64,000 nt of DNA from Yponomeuta sedellus (Eukaryota; Arthropoda; Insecta; Lepidoptera; Yponomeutidae). The position numbers were made by a program, and so were the translations under genes. This document shows, piece by piece, positions 12,210 through 36,504 of this stretch. Position 1 is the stretch's first letter. The number at the start of each line of letters is the position of its first letter. The stretch lies in NCBI GenBank assembly GCA_934045075.1, contig OW203722.1, forward strand, positions 13,516,796 through 13,580,795. Reading direction: 5' to 3'. The notes beneath the pieces are model-generated. The model was not told the DNA's origin. It ran no database searches and worked only from the letters and a program-made list of their open reading frames with translations.

Positions 12210-12635
12210 ATCGCGTGTATTATTTTTCGCAATTTCTTAACCGATTTCAATATGTTTAAGACTTATTTATTTAGATACATAAGCAGGGCTACACATTCCT
12301 TTATCTCTTTCTTTTTGATTTCGCTCTTTTTTTAAAGCTAATTATGGATGCCTATTTTACAATTCAACATGTATTTTTATTAAAGTTGGATTGTTTTTTT
12401 AAATCATAGCTGGTACGTAGGTAAGTAGGTACCTATAACGAGATTTACAGGATGGTTTAGTTTAGATTTATTATTATCGAAAGCATTCTATTTTTTAAAT
12501 AAATCTTTATGCTATAATAAAAGTGGAACACTATTTAAATTCTCTTGGTGAAAATTATTGTAAAAAATACTGTAGTATAAATTATAAATATTTCATTATT
12601 ATTTTTAAATTCTTTATTGCACAACATAGTTTGAA

Positions 12636-12988
12636 GCGCTCGTGGTCTAGGCGAACCGAGTGATTGGAATCAATCACTTGAGTTAAGCAACAGCAGGCGC
12701 GGTAAGATGCAGGATAGGTGACCGTCCCGTGACTACTGCTAGTGGCAATTTTCCGAGCGCTTCCGTGCTTCGCAAGGCACGTTAAGCCGTTGGCGCCAGC
12801 TGTCGTGTAATGGCAGTCGTTAAGACATGTCAGAGGCCTTATGGGCGGCTTGATAACTTCTGACAGCAAGGCCCGCCACTGTCAATACTCCACCAACCCG
12901 GGCTTGGCCCTCGTGGTGGAGTATGGCCTCACCTTCCTACGATGCAGGAAGAGACCCCCAGCAGTGGGGACATACAAGGGTTGATAAC
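12636..12988 (+). mobile_element. 5S-rRNA-derived SINE (SINE3 type), copy 1
   Basis: The head (12636-12730) aligns with eukaryotic 5S rRNA: a GATTGGAATCAATCACTTGAGTTAAGCAAC-like block (5S has GATCACCGAAGTTAAGCA) is followed by AGGCGCGGTAAGATGCAGG and ATAGGTGACCGTCCCGTGAC, the 5S internal control region. The unrelated tail ends in CAGCAGTGGGGACATACAAG and GGTTGATAACG, a LINE-like 3' end that would recruit RT. Other copies are at 30591-30730 and 53289-53689. Confidence 0.7.
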
Positions 12989-13009
12989 GAATGAACGATA
13001 TAGTTTGAT

Positions 13010-13195
13010 GTACAAAGCCGCACTTAACGCTAAGTAGCATTTTTTTCCAGTCAACCTTTGGTTTGTGGAGAATGGCTGGGTGGGTTTATTTGTACTGTGA
13101 AAAAAATTGTTACTATGCAAAAGCGCTGGTAGCGGAGCGTTAGAACGCCGGCTTCTCAATCGGGAGGTCGTGGATCGAAACGTGGCATGTATTAA
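13010..13195. repeat. SINE-like fragments
   Basis: CTTAACGCTAAGTAGCATTTTTTTCCAGTCAACC (quoted in part, around 13021-13056) matches the tail of the SINE at 45041-45522. Immediately after, 13130-13190 has a tRNA-like stretch with TCAATCGGGAGGTCGTGGATCGAAAC, a degraded B box. Whether these are one element or two is unclear. Confidence 0.35.
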
Positions 13196-13417
13196 TGGCT
13201 TTCTTTTCTAAGTTATGTGCATTTGTGAAGTTATAGTTAGCAATACCACTAGCTAATTTGAAGGAAAACATTGTGAGTAAACCCTAGTGTCTGAAGTATT
13301 AACATACCTCAGCGCTTACTAGGTACGAGAGCCAGACTATGATCTGCGGAAAATGCGGAAATCTCAGGTCTGTCTGTGCAATAAAGTTAATCCCTATTCT
13401 CTAGTGCCACGCACTTA

Positions 13418-13560
13418 ATTTTAAAAACCTATTTAGAGGCTAAAAATTCCACCCAGATTAGAATCCGCGACCTCTGGCTATCCGTGACAGCGCTCTTCCC
13501 AACTGAGCTAATGGGCGAGTCACCGGCATTAGTGTAATTTCAAACCTCTTTACAATATTC
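13418..13560 (+). repeat. Snap-back tRNA-like retroposon, copy 3 (degraded)
   Basis: It begins with the family's 5' signature TTTTAAAAACCTATTTAGAGG. The tRNA-like module in antisense (B-box complement damaged to GATTAGAATCC) and part of the body (CAATATTCTCTGTATTATG) follow. The 3' tail is missing. Older than the other copies. Confidence 0.55.
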
Positions 13561-13564
13561 TCTG

Positions 13565-14770
13565 TATTATGTTTTCAACAAATTCGAAAATTCCTCTTGT
13601 CGTCTCTTTGCTACATTGCAACAGAAGCTCACAACCAGGTTATTTTTGGTGACGCTGTTTGTAAAACTTGCATTATATAGGGATAGCATGTTGGTTGGTC
13701 TATATAATATAACCCATACCATCACATGTCACTTGGTGAAAAGAAATACAGTAGAGGTAAGTATTGAATATGTACTAAAACAATCTACCCACCGAACTTG
13801 TTGAAAAAATCCCGTGTGAGCCAAATAAGTGAGGACATGCCCTAAAACAACACTTCTTGAGCAAGTTATAAGAAAAGAGTAACTCTCCTCACAGATAAAC
13901 TTATATAGGTTTCAGTGAAGGTTTTCTTCTATTTAATTAATATGTATTCTGTAAATAAGTGTCTTGAATTTTACTTGAAGAACTTTAATAAAAGTCTAAT
14001 TCTTTATTAACCATAATTGTTTCTAATTGGTTTAAGCTAAGATTAATAATAATGAATTCAAATGTATGAATTTAATTTGTCATATTTATAAAAACTTATT
14101 GCTGAAAGTTATAATTAAGGAATACAGCAAGTTTTTTTTTTGAAAAAAAAAATCCATTTCATGCTATAAAATAATAATAATAAAAGTATTAATATTTTAC
14201 TATTACATATTTCACATATAATTATTTTACTTTCCTGTTAGCATTTATAATGTGGGCCTAGTAGTCTGTATGTAAGTTTTATATTGATACAATTAGTTCG
14301 TGTAAGGACAGAACTTCTGCATAAAATGTATTATTATTAGCAGCTGTAAAGGGAGTTGTAGATGGGAGTATGAGTGGTAGCTCTAAAAGGTATAGTCAAC
14401 AGTTTTGGTGAATAAGTTTTGCAACAATCTTTTTAATACAGTTGCTCAAAAAGTGGCGTATTAAAGGGACGTATAGCGTGCGGGATGTGGGCTAGCTATT
14501 ACACATCCACTCGTGCTTTTTTTTTTACCTTTCCCGCACTCGTGCGTTTTCTTTCCCAACTGTCAAAATAATGTCTATTAAAAAAGAAAAACCAACCATG
14601 AAGTTTTTAATAAACAAAATCATAGAAGTTTTTATGAGCTACTAATTTGTTTCAATATCAGATTTAATGATTTGATTGAATAAGTTAGGTTTCATTTCAA
14701 CTCAATAAATTTCATTTTCATTTCACATCAATAAAAAAATTCTACTGAAGACTTGGCTGTATGGGCATAG
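13565..14770. other. No supported gene
   Basis: AT-rich, no motif-bearing reading frame. A short stretch at 14480-14560 (CCACTCGTGC, CCCGCACTCGTGCG) has the CACTCG..CG style seen in the foldback elements near 57 and 63 kb, but is too short to classify. Confidence 0.4.
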
Positions 14771-14775
14771 TACTA

Positions 14776-14940
14776 CATAGTTTTCACAATAGGTGTTACA
14801 GATAGTCCGCTGTGCAGAGCATGCATGGACGCGGAAGAGACACCTGCCCACATGCTAGTAGAATGCGCAGGGCTTGCGGCACAAAGGACGGCTCTCCTCG
14901 GTAACCCAGTGTTCACCACGTAATCTCTCTTTATTAAATG
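14776..14940 (+). pseudogene. Non-LTR retrotransposon RT C-terminal fragment (R1/Jockey-like)
   Basis: The plus-strand translation from 14796 reads VTDSPLCRACMDAEETPAHM and then LVECAGLAAQR. This is the C..C....E...H....C zinc-knuckle-like motif that closes the ORF2 protein of R1/Jockey-group LINEs. The frame is lost after about 14920. Only this fragment remains. Confidence 0.6.
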
Positions 14941-15099
14941 AGTGCATCCAATTTGTACGCTGCTGCACGGCACATAGCTAGCAATCACATGGCGACTGTA
15001 TCGATGCGAATGCGCGACAGCATCGCTACAAAAGGTCGCCGTGGGCGAGGGTTTGTTGAGGGGCTTTCTACAATAGATTACTAATAGATTTTAAGAATT

Positions 15100-15239
15100 T
15101 AAAAACCTATTTAGAGGCTAAAAATTTCACCCATGCCGGGATTCGAACCCGCAACCTCTGGCTATCCGTACCAGAGTAAAATAGGTTTTTAAATTTGTTC
15201 CTTAGCACGGGTTAGTGCATTAAAAATAAAAATAGTGTA
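15100..15239 (+). mobile_element. Snap-back tRNA-like retroposon, copy 4 (short hairpin)
   Basis: Flanked by 14-bp direct repeats AGATTTTAAGAATT (15086-15099 and 15240-15253). It begins TAAAAACCTATTTAGAGG, runs through the antisense half of the tRNA-like module to the anticodon arm, then turns back into AATAGGTTTTTAAATTTG and the complete 3' tail CTTAGCACGGGTTAGTGC...AAAATAGTGTA. The sense half of the module is deleted. Confidence 0.75.
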
Positions 15240-15259
15240 AGATTTTAAGAATTCATTTT

Positions 15260-16195
15260 TCTATAATATGTTAATATTATTAAATTTATTCCACATAACT
15301 ACATAATGCACCCATGATTCATGGGGAGTATGATGCCCCGGGTCACGGAGTTTGTGGAGCTAAAATGTCAGAATTTGAGAAATGGGAAATCGCGACTTTT
15401 GACTTAACGACTAGCGTCGTTATACCCAGGCAGGAAATATTTTTGCTATTTTAGCTGCCAATGAGTAACGTGTACAAGGGTCAAAATTATTTGTTTTTAT
15501 AAAACAGGCTAGACTTGGGCTAGACAGTAGTTTTGTGTTAGGTTCCCGGCACCGGGTCTAATGAAAATTTAAACCCTTTATGAGAATAAGGGGATCTTTG
15601 TGTGGGCAACTCGCTGAGAGACATTTTCGCATGTTTATTTACAAGGAAATATTACGAACCTGTACAAAAGTTTTAGAAATGTTCCAAATCCACGACATGT
15701 AGCTACTTCTCCAGTGTAAGTTACTGTCATTGTATGTTGATCAGTTTCTCCACATATTAGTAGTTAGGAGCTCCGATTTTGCCTCCCTTCTATAGCACAT
15801 AAAACATTCTAAAATATCCAGCACTATTCGTTGTTGTAAAAACAAAAATATTAGGTACAAAATAATTTTCTCACTAAAATCTAAATGAAGCTATATAGAG
15901 CGGATAAATTCACTAATCATCACTAATTTAATCAACACAACGGCACAACAGCACTAAATCAAAACAAAACTGCACTCAACTGCACTGAACTCTGCTGACT
16001 CTGACTGAAAGTCTGAGCCACGTCTGAACCGTAGAGAGTAGTTTTACTCCCTCTACGGTCTGAACTGAACACACAGACTAGCTAGCTACATAAATTCAAA
16101 GTCAGTCAACGTCAATCAACTCCGTGGATGTTCTGTGTTAGGTGTCAATGGACAAGCCACAGAATCACGAGCTTATACGACAGAACAATGAACTG
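15260..16195. other. No supported gene
   Basis: Unassigned sequence. A local inverted repeat at about 16029-16064 (CCGTAGAGAGTAG / CTCCCTCTACGG) is the only structure noticed. Confidence 0.4.
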
Positions 16196-16200
16196 ACTAA

Positions 16201-16411
16201 AGTGCGTTCACATTAACTTGACGCGTGAGAGAATTGGTAACAAGGACATAACATGTGACTTAGCTTTTGGACCTAATCGGAAGATGGTAAAACAAGCCCT
16301 CAATCCTTTTATTTTCCCCAAGTAATGGGAATGATTTCTTATTTAACATGGTAACAGTAAACATCTCAGTGCTACCAATTCTCTCACGCGTCAAGTTAAT
16401 GTGAACGCACT
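16201..16411. mobile_element. MITE with 39-bp TIRs (family MITE-2), copy 1
   Basis: A 211-bp non-coding element with terminal inverted repeats beginning AGTGCGTTCACATTAACTTG and continuing ACGCGTGAGAGAATTGGTA. A second copy in the opposite orientation lies at 21335-21545 and shares the interior. Sequence at the second insertion site suggests a TA target. No transposase is encoded. Confidence 0.85.
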
Positions 16412-16799
16412 GTACACTGCATGGTTTCTATGGTCCCAGTACACATTGGCCTGTAATGGGCCATGCTTGCTTTACCATACACAAACTGTAGGCCACGATC
16501 ACTTGCTGTTACACAATGGCGCATGGGTCATTGCTGTCTGGCAAACCACTTGCGATGGACGTGGAAGTAATTCACGTATGTACAACAACAAAGTTATAGT
16601 GACGAAGAAGATAGTGAAGATTTTATAACATATAACCTCTTGACGCTGTTCATGTTGAACATAATCAAAGTAAAGTCATCTGAAAATAAATATACTAAAA
16701 ACATTGCTGTTTAAATTGTAGATAACAAAAAATATGATAAACCGTTCACTACAATCACTTTATTTTTTGTTCAGGGTTTTCCTGTCATTCTATTTACAT

Positions 16800-17000
16800 C
16801 AATAAATCATCATCATCATCGTCAGTCAACATCAGTCCACTGCTGCACATAATAATATGCCTTTCACATGCTGTAGCTTCCATATACGATGTAAATTCCC
16901 ATAATAGATACATTGTCTAGTTACCCGTTTTCACAACCACGCCTCCCTGACAATGTCATTCAAGTGCGAAATAATCTTTATAGCACTGTAGGTATACCTT
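16800..17000 (-). repeat. Possible LINE 3' tail
   Basis: The plus strand has (ATC)n at 16807-16820, then GTCAGTCAACATCAGTCCAC and TGCTGCACATA. On the minus strand this is the ...CAGCAGTGGAC...GATGATGATG ending seen on RTE-like LINEs. No coding part is visible. Confidence 0.35.
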
Positions 17001-18700
17001 CCTTAATGGGTAATTTTATTTGAGGTTTGAGTAGGTATGAGGGGTGAAATTGTATTTCATTAAATTTATTTAAAAAAACACCACATTTATGCTGACTTTT
17101 GTCGAAGATAAATAGTAGATGGTATCATACATAAGGCAGCAAAATGATATTTAAAAAATATATTTTGCGCTCGAATGATAAACTCCACTTTTTATAGTGA
17201 GTGATGAATCACTTACTATGAAAAGATAAAAGGCGCCTCATAGAAAACAAAATCTTTGGGTGCACTTAAAGGCAAACCAAGTCGTCCTTTTTGAATAGAT
17301 GGAATAAAAATTAATTAGAGAATTATTGAAAATATTAAGTGCAACCCGCCGTGAAGTGCACGGAACAATGAGGGCTATTCAGCTCGGTGTTTTTGTCAGC
17401 TGTCAGTTGGGTTCACCAAAAGCTACTAGATGGCGCCGTGCCTAACTCTGTCTGAGAACGGAGGTTATTGACACAGAGTATATAGGAGTGACAGAATCAT
17501 AGAGTAGAAATAAGACCAGTAACCAATGATACCTTGCTGCATATTATCAGCTATGCAGAAACGTTTCTTCAGTTTCTAGTCAGTTAGCCTCCTTCATTCA
17601 GATTGTGCAACCGCTAGCGCAATCTATTGATTAAAAGTGGTACAATTTTATTTTTTTAAGTCCCTCTGAAAAGCGCTCATTAACCCTTTAACTGCCAAGC
17701 CCGAGAATACTTGGGATTGGCAGTTAGTGTTATTTGCCAAACACGAGATATCTCGGGCCACTTAGTCAATATTTTTATGGAAAATGTTAAACTTTTTTGG
17801 TTGTTGTATAGAATCAGGCGTTACTTTGCGGAAATCCATAATAGCATTAAAAAGTTAAAATTACTTTGCTGAATTCCGCCAAAAATCCCACAAGCACCAT
17901 GCGGTTAGCTAATGCACCGCCCTCCCTCCCACTTTTTCAAGCAGAAGCAAGACATGAACACACCACCACCAACAACAATACTTGTGTGAGAAAACACGTG
18001 ACGCGTTTCGCCTCTAACACGAGGCATCCTCAGGCTCCCCGATTGCATTTTTTTTTTCTGCTTACTGTTTGTTTAAAGTCCTCTAATGGGTCGCGACTGC
18101 ATCATTTTATATAAAATAATAAATGCAACAGTTTGATCAAATAATGCTTATAAAGTTATATTATTTGGTCCCTCAAGTAAAGCAGCATGAACTCTTCTGA
18201 TTCGACATTAGCATTTGAAAATAAAATTATCTTATTTTTTCCCTTTCAGTTGATTTATCACTGCAGTCGGGTTCTTTTATTTTTTTTAATATTTTTTTTA
18301 TTTTTGACATTTTAGTGACTCAGTAAAACGATAACATTTAAAGGTACATCTGTTCTGCTTACATGCTTTAAATTGTTATATTATTTTATTTCCTAAATGA
18401 ATTTTAGTTTATTGCTTTATTTTCTTTTGTTCGACAATGGACATGTCTCGGCAAATCATAAATATTTTTACTGATATACTTGTTTGATATAGTCATCACC
18501 ACCTGCCTGCATTAAAAATTTATGTCGTACGATATTTTTTAGCTAGTATAATGAATATGGTCTAATGGTGTTAAACTATATAGAATATTTGCAAAGGAAA
18601 CGACAGATTTTTTTCTTTATTATCCTTACATAAATTGTCTGTTTTTTATGTAGCCTAAAAACGCTCCACTGTACCTAGTTATTTAATGTTAACGATTGTA
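17001..18700. other. No supported gene; possible TTAA-ended repeat start at 17680
   Basis: TTAACCCTTTAACTGCCAAG at 17680-17699 resembles the right border TGGCAGCTAAAGGGTTAA at 21685-21702 in inverted orientation. TTAA-flanked ends are typical of piggyBac-type MITEs. The partner end of either copy was not found. The rest of the stretch is unassigned. Confidence 0.35.
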
Positions 18701-19140
18701 GGTAGGGACTGGAATAGTCACGAATTATGTCTTCGACCTGAACGGCGCTCAGCTTTCGACATCTCCAGAGTAGAATTCTTCGTGCTTGCATTGCTGGGCC
18801 CAATCTTCGGTCTCGCTAATTACTTAGAATAAGGACTTGTAAATGGGAACATAAATGGTCTGAGCCTTCAGCCGCGGCCTGTACAAAGGCGCGACAGGTT
18901 TCCTCCTAAACAGCAACTTTAGTAACTGTCGCGGCCTTCGGCCGCGCTAAAAGTCTCTCCATTTAGCATCAGCGTAAATAGAGCTCAGCATTTGGAATCG
19001 CCGTGGGAGTATTCCTCTAGCCCGCTTCACAGCCTTCGGCCGTGCCGTGACCTGTATTGAGCTCTGCCTTCAACCTCGTCGCGGCAAGTTTCCTCGCACC
19101 CGCATGATGGGGCTCGGCCTTCGGCCTGGCGTAGTTATTT
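18700..19140. repeat. GC-rich repeat cluster with GCCTTCGGCC words
   Basis: The word GCCTTCGGCC and close variants recur at least four times (for example CGCGGCCTTCGGCCGCG near 18931-18947 and CTCGGCCTTCGGCCTGG near 19112-19128) in otherwise AT-rich DNA. Similar GGCCGAAGGCC words are found at 23187-23300 next to a Helitron-like 3' end, so these may be interiors of related Helitrons. This is an inference. Confidence 0.4.
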
Positions 19141-19689
19141 AGAGTTGTGGCATGGGCGTGGAGACATACAAAATCTTGGTTTTCTGAATGCCAAAATATT
19201 ACCGGTATTAAAATGAAACTATAACAAATTCATCTTGAGGTGGCCCCCTAAAGCATTGAAAAATTTTACTGAATATTTAGGTGTAGATAAGCAATCTTTA
19301 GTCTCACAAGTGAACAGGAAACCTAACACAAAATCATAATCTTATTTTCGGAGGAAACGAGATAAAATTCGTTAAGATGAATAGAGCTAGAATTTTTTAA
19401 AATTTCATGGGTCCTACGATACGAGGTCACGGAGGATCCGTCTTCGGTTACCAGTGAGAGCGTTCAAATATTTTTTTATCATTTATTGTTTCTTCTTTGA
19501 ACCCAGCTTGTCTGACTATGACCGCACAGGGGAAAAGGAGTTACATGCTACACTTTATATATTTTGTTCAGTTAGTTTTGGTCTAAGTGTCAGTAGGAAA
19601 TTAGTATCAGTGTTAAGAAATTAATTATTTTTACCCCCTATGAGGTTGATATTTCTTAAATTAATGAGATAAACGAATGGCGTAGAAAG

Positions 19690-20765
19690 AAATAAACACT
19701 TTATAGGCATTATTTCTTTCAGCACTTATACCGTTTCTATAGACTGTTTGTTTACATTTAGAGCAAAGCTAAAATTATGTAAATTTATACATGTACTAGA
19801 ATAAATATATGCCAGCGCCATCTAGTGGCTAAAAGTAGTACTGTAGGACAGGGTTTCAGCAGACAAGAAGAGAAACGTGGTTTCAGCACGACAACACGTA
19901 CTTAGGGATCTATTTATTGAAGCAATAGGAAACTAAGGATTACAGTAATTGTACTACTCGCACCACAGCGCAAAGCGAGGTATATTACCTACGTCACTAG
20001 TCCTGCCAATTATTAGTGGACAGTCAGTATTGGTCGAAGTGATTCGCAAGCGCTCAAATACTATCCAATTTTGTTTAATATTATGTAGGGCCTTCGGACA
20101 AAACCATACCGCAATTTAGAACACAAACAGCGCCATCTGTGGTTGGGTAGAGGAACTAATGCTACAGTACTATAATTACTTAGAAGTGAATATTATTTGT
20201 GTTGCGATTGTTCTCTATTAATGCTGATTTTATGTAATCTACGACACCCGCAAAATTCTCTTTTAAATACTTTGCACGTGTTAGGCGTAGTTAAACAAAA
20301 TTATATTTTTTAATTAAATGAATGATCTAGAAGGATTAAACCACTTTATAGGAATTATTTCTTTCTGCATTTGTACCGATTCTATAAATGGTTTGTTTAC
20401 ATGTAGACCAAAGCCGAAATTATGTATACACATGTATTAGAATAAATAAAATATAGCAGCGCCATCAAGTGGCTAAAAGTGGTACTTTAATTGCTTAGAA
20501 GTAAATGTTATTTTTTGTTCCGTTGGTTCTCTACTAATGCTGATTTTATGTAACCTACGTCATCCGCAAAATTCTGTTTTAAATATTTCACACCTGTTAG
20601 GGGTAGCTCAATAAAATAAGTATTCGAATTCAATAAACTAAATATAACAGCGCCATCTAGTGGCTCCTAGCTGTACTTTAACGAAGCTTCTTAACGAATT
20701 TTATTTTTCGTCACGGTTCTGATCTCATAATTATGATTTTATATAGCCTATGACACCCGCGCAAG
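19690..20765 (+). repeat. Degenerate multi-copy repeat block with GCGCCATCTAGTGGC boxes
   Basis: Three to four imperfect units. Recurring words are ATTATTTCTTTC...TATAGACTGTTTGTTTACAT (19710 and 20355), CAGCGCCATCTAGTGGCT (19813, 20457 with one change, 20648; shortened at 20129), GCTGATTTTATGTAA.CTACG (20222 and 20538) and ACACCCGCAAAATTCT (20246, 20562). The spacing is irregular. No coding capacity. Family not recognised. Confidence 0.6.
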
Positions 20766-20846
20766 GATGCCGAATCGAATGACTCCTTGTTTAACAAAAT
20801 CTGACCATTCGTTAAGGAGTTATCAGGGAACATAGAATCGGACATA

Positions 20847-20913
20847 CTTACATACATACATACATACATACGAACTAAACACATTACCCTTCTTTTGAGC
20901 TTCGCCGCAGTCG

Positions 20914-20945
<32 letters not shown>

Positions 20946-20966
20946 CATACATACATACATACATAC
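20847..20966 (+). repeat. (ACAT)n microsatellite, duplicated with its flank
   Basis: (CATA)n at about 20849-20870 and a longer (ACAT)n at 20919-20966. Both are followed by the same GAACTAAACACATTACCC and CTTTTG.GCTTCGC.GCAGTCG sequence, so a unit of about 95 bp has been tandemly duplicated. Confidence 0.8.
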
Positions 20967-21092
20967 GAACTAAACACATTACCCTCCTTTTGGGCTTCGC
21001 TGCAGTCGGGTAAAAATAACCATTATTATAACTGCATAAACACCCATGTCGCTTACTCTGGCCTGCCCGAGAATACTCAGGGTTGGCAGCTA

Positions 21093-21561
21093 CAGTCTAT
21101 TTATTCTTACTTGTCCAATTTAGTAAACAAGATTCTACCCGTAAACTGTAACTTTTTAGTCCAAAACTGTCATATTTCCATAAATGAAGTAACTTGGAAC
21201 ACTCTTTTAGGTAACACGCTGCTAATTTTTAAACATAAGTCATGATAGTTCATGAATTTGCGAGAAAATGTCTAGTTTAGGCATCTAATCTCAATTTTAA
21301 GGTTAGAATCTTGTTTACTAAATTGGACAAGTATAGTGCGTTCACATCAACTTGACGCGTGAGAGAATTGGTAGCACTGAGATGTTTACTGTTACCATGT
21401 TAAATAAGAAATCATTCCCATTACTTGGGGAAAATAAAAGGATTGAGGGCTTGTTTAACCATCTTCCGATTAGGTCCAAAAGCTAATTCACATGTTATGT
21501 CCTTGTTACCAATTCTCTCACGCGTCAAGTTAATGTGAACGCACTGTAAGAATAAATAGAC
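21093..21561. mobile_element. MITE-1 interrupted by MITE-2
   Basis: MITE-1 has a left TIR beginning CAGTCTATTTATTCTTACTT and continuing GTCCAATTTAGTAAACAAGA. The right TIR reaches GGACAAGTA at 21333, and its last 12 bp (AGAATAAATAGA) resume at 21549 because MITE-2 (21335-21545) has inserted into it at a TA. An uninterrupted MITE-1 copy is at 25380-25589. Neither element encodes a protein. Confidence 0.85.
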
Positions 21562-22011
21562 CGACTGTACAATATTTTTTTTTTCCATTGCCCATTCCAT
21601 TGCCATTGCCATGCCCGAGTTTTCTCGTGCATAAAATTTTGTACTGTGGCATTTCAACCAAACTACCCTCAGAATATTGGCAAATGGCAGCTAAAGGGTT
21701 AAACCATGAAGATGTAATGGCCCCAGTACACAGTGGCCTGTGATGGGCCATGCTTTTCGGAGTGGAGTGTAACACCGACCAAACTAATCTGTGACCAAAC
21801 ACCTCAGAATCTCAGATCTCACACACATCTCACACATTTACAAAATGGCCGCCTTTCTTTTCCGTAAAACGAAATTGTTTTGAGTATAACTTTAAATATA
21901 TTGCCAATAATATCCTCTCTGTTTGACTTATAATGCGTAATTTCTATTGCACAAAGGGCTAGGTGGTAGCAGGATATATATATTTATCTTGAAGCAAGTA
22001 AATATATTATA

Positions 22012-35031
<13,020 letters not shown>

Positions 35032-36504
35032 TAATGTCAGGATCTCATCTGTCAGTTCAGTAATATCGATGTTGATGCTGCATACTGGAATAAACTTTAG
35101 TTGTACTCAATTTGTACAATTAATTATTCATTAACTTTTGTAACATAGGTAAAGGCATACAATTATAATTTTTAACTTAGACACTTAATTGAAGTAACTG
35201 TGAATTTATAAGCATTTAATTTTACCCCTTTCATGTCATTACTTACTGAAGCTTATTTCTAATGTAGTGTATTTATATGGGAATTGGGATTATAATATTC
35301 TGCTATTTTGAGAGAGGTCACTATGATCAAATGTAAATTTAACAACCATGGATCTGAGTTATCGGATATTATATTTTTGTCTCAAAGCATGTTGGGAACA
35401 GTTAATTGAAATAAAATTACCTCATGGTTACTTCTCTGACTTTAGTTTAAGGTAGACTTCGTAATTAGTTATTAAGCAAAATTAAAATCACTCGCTATGA
35501 GTGAAGGCGCTGTTTTGTATGATATGTTTCGTTCGTTATGTGAAAGAAAAATTCGTTCGATTGGTCGGTTTCTGTTAATAGCAGAGTACATTGATATGTA
35601 ATCGGTTAATATTTAAGCTAAATTAGTTTTATATTAAATATACGTGTTTTCGAATAACGCACAACTTGTAAAACCTTTCTTCAGTTTCGATTACTTAAAC
35701 TACTGCCTCTATGCAAAAGTTTAAAATTCTTCATCTCAATATTAAATTAAAAATTTAGCGCATCGAGCTACATTTTTTTAAAAATAAACATGAAAGATTT
35801 TGTTACTGGCGTTATTGTGATTTTACAGGTTAATGGAAGAGGTTTAGTTTTCAATATTGAAGAAACTGTTTTTAGGTTTTGCGTTGCTTCAATAACACGT
35901 TGTGTAAAGTAAATAATAGTTATAGTTCCTTCAGATTTGACCGCTGTCGTAAAAAAATTTCATAGGCAAATTGATTTCAGGACACATTATTTAAGCTGTG
36001 TCTCATCCATGTTAGAATATAAATAAAATTTGTAAGATTAGGCGTCAAAAATTTCTTACATAAACTGTAGAATAACACGGTCTTTTTACACATTAAGTGG
36101 GAATGATTAAGTATCTTATATCTGCATCGTGATGCGTACAAATGCAAATGTCTGTATGTTCCAATAAAAATGCTGTTCATAAATTGAGTTATTTTCTATT
36201 ATCATTTATTAAATTTTTATTCACTGTCTATGTCTAGTTTTTAATTATAATTTTCACCTGTTATTTTAAAATAACAAGACGGTATCTGGCAGTGAATTTA
36301 TATTATTCGAGTTCCTTATTATTAAAAATGCAAACAAGCTATTTAAATTAGAAACTGTCACTATGTGAAATAAATACTATATTATGTAAGATTTAAAATT
36401 AGTACAAAAGCACTTAAAATATCACAATGATGTACTTTAAAAAAACTTAATAACTAAAGAAGTTGTTACAGTAGACAACAAAATAATAATAACCGATATG
36501 TGAC
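35032..36504. other. Convergent 3' UTR interval of the ADD1-like and MFSD6-like genes
   Basis: No coding exons. Possible plus-strand poly(A) signals are AATAAA at 35089-35094 and 35409-35414; choice between them needs transcripts. The interval is AT-rich and carries no obvious transposon, unlike the introns on both sides. Confidence 0.5.

Noticed and set aside
17980..18045. Small gene around ACGAGGCATCCTCAGG
   Set aside because: No frame of useful length and no conserved motif; the local GC-rich patch is unexplained but short.
20895..21245. 116-codon gene
   Set aside because: It starts in the (ACAT)n microsatellite and runs into a MITE.
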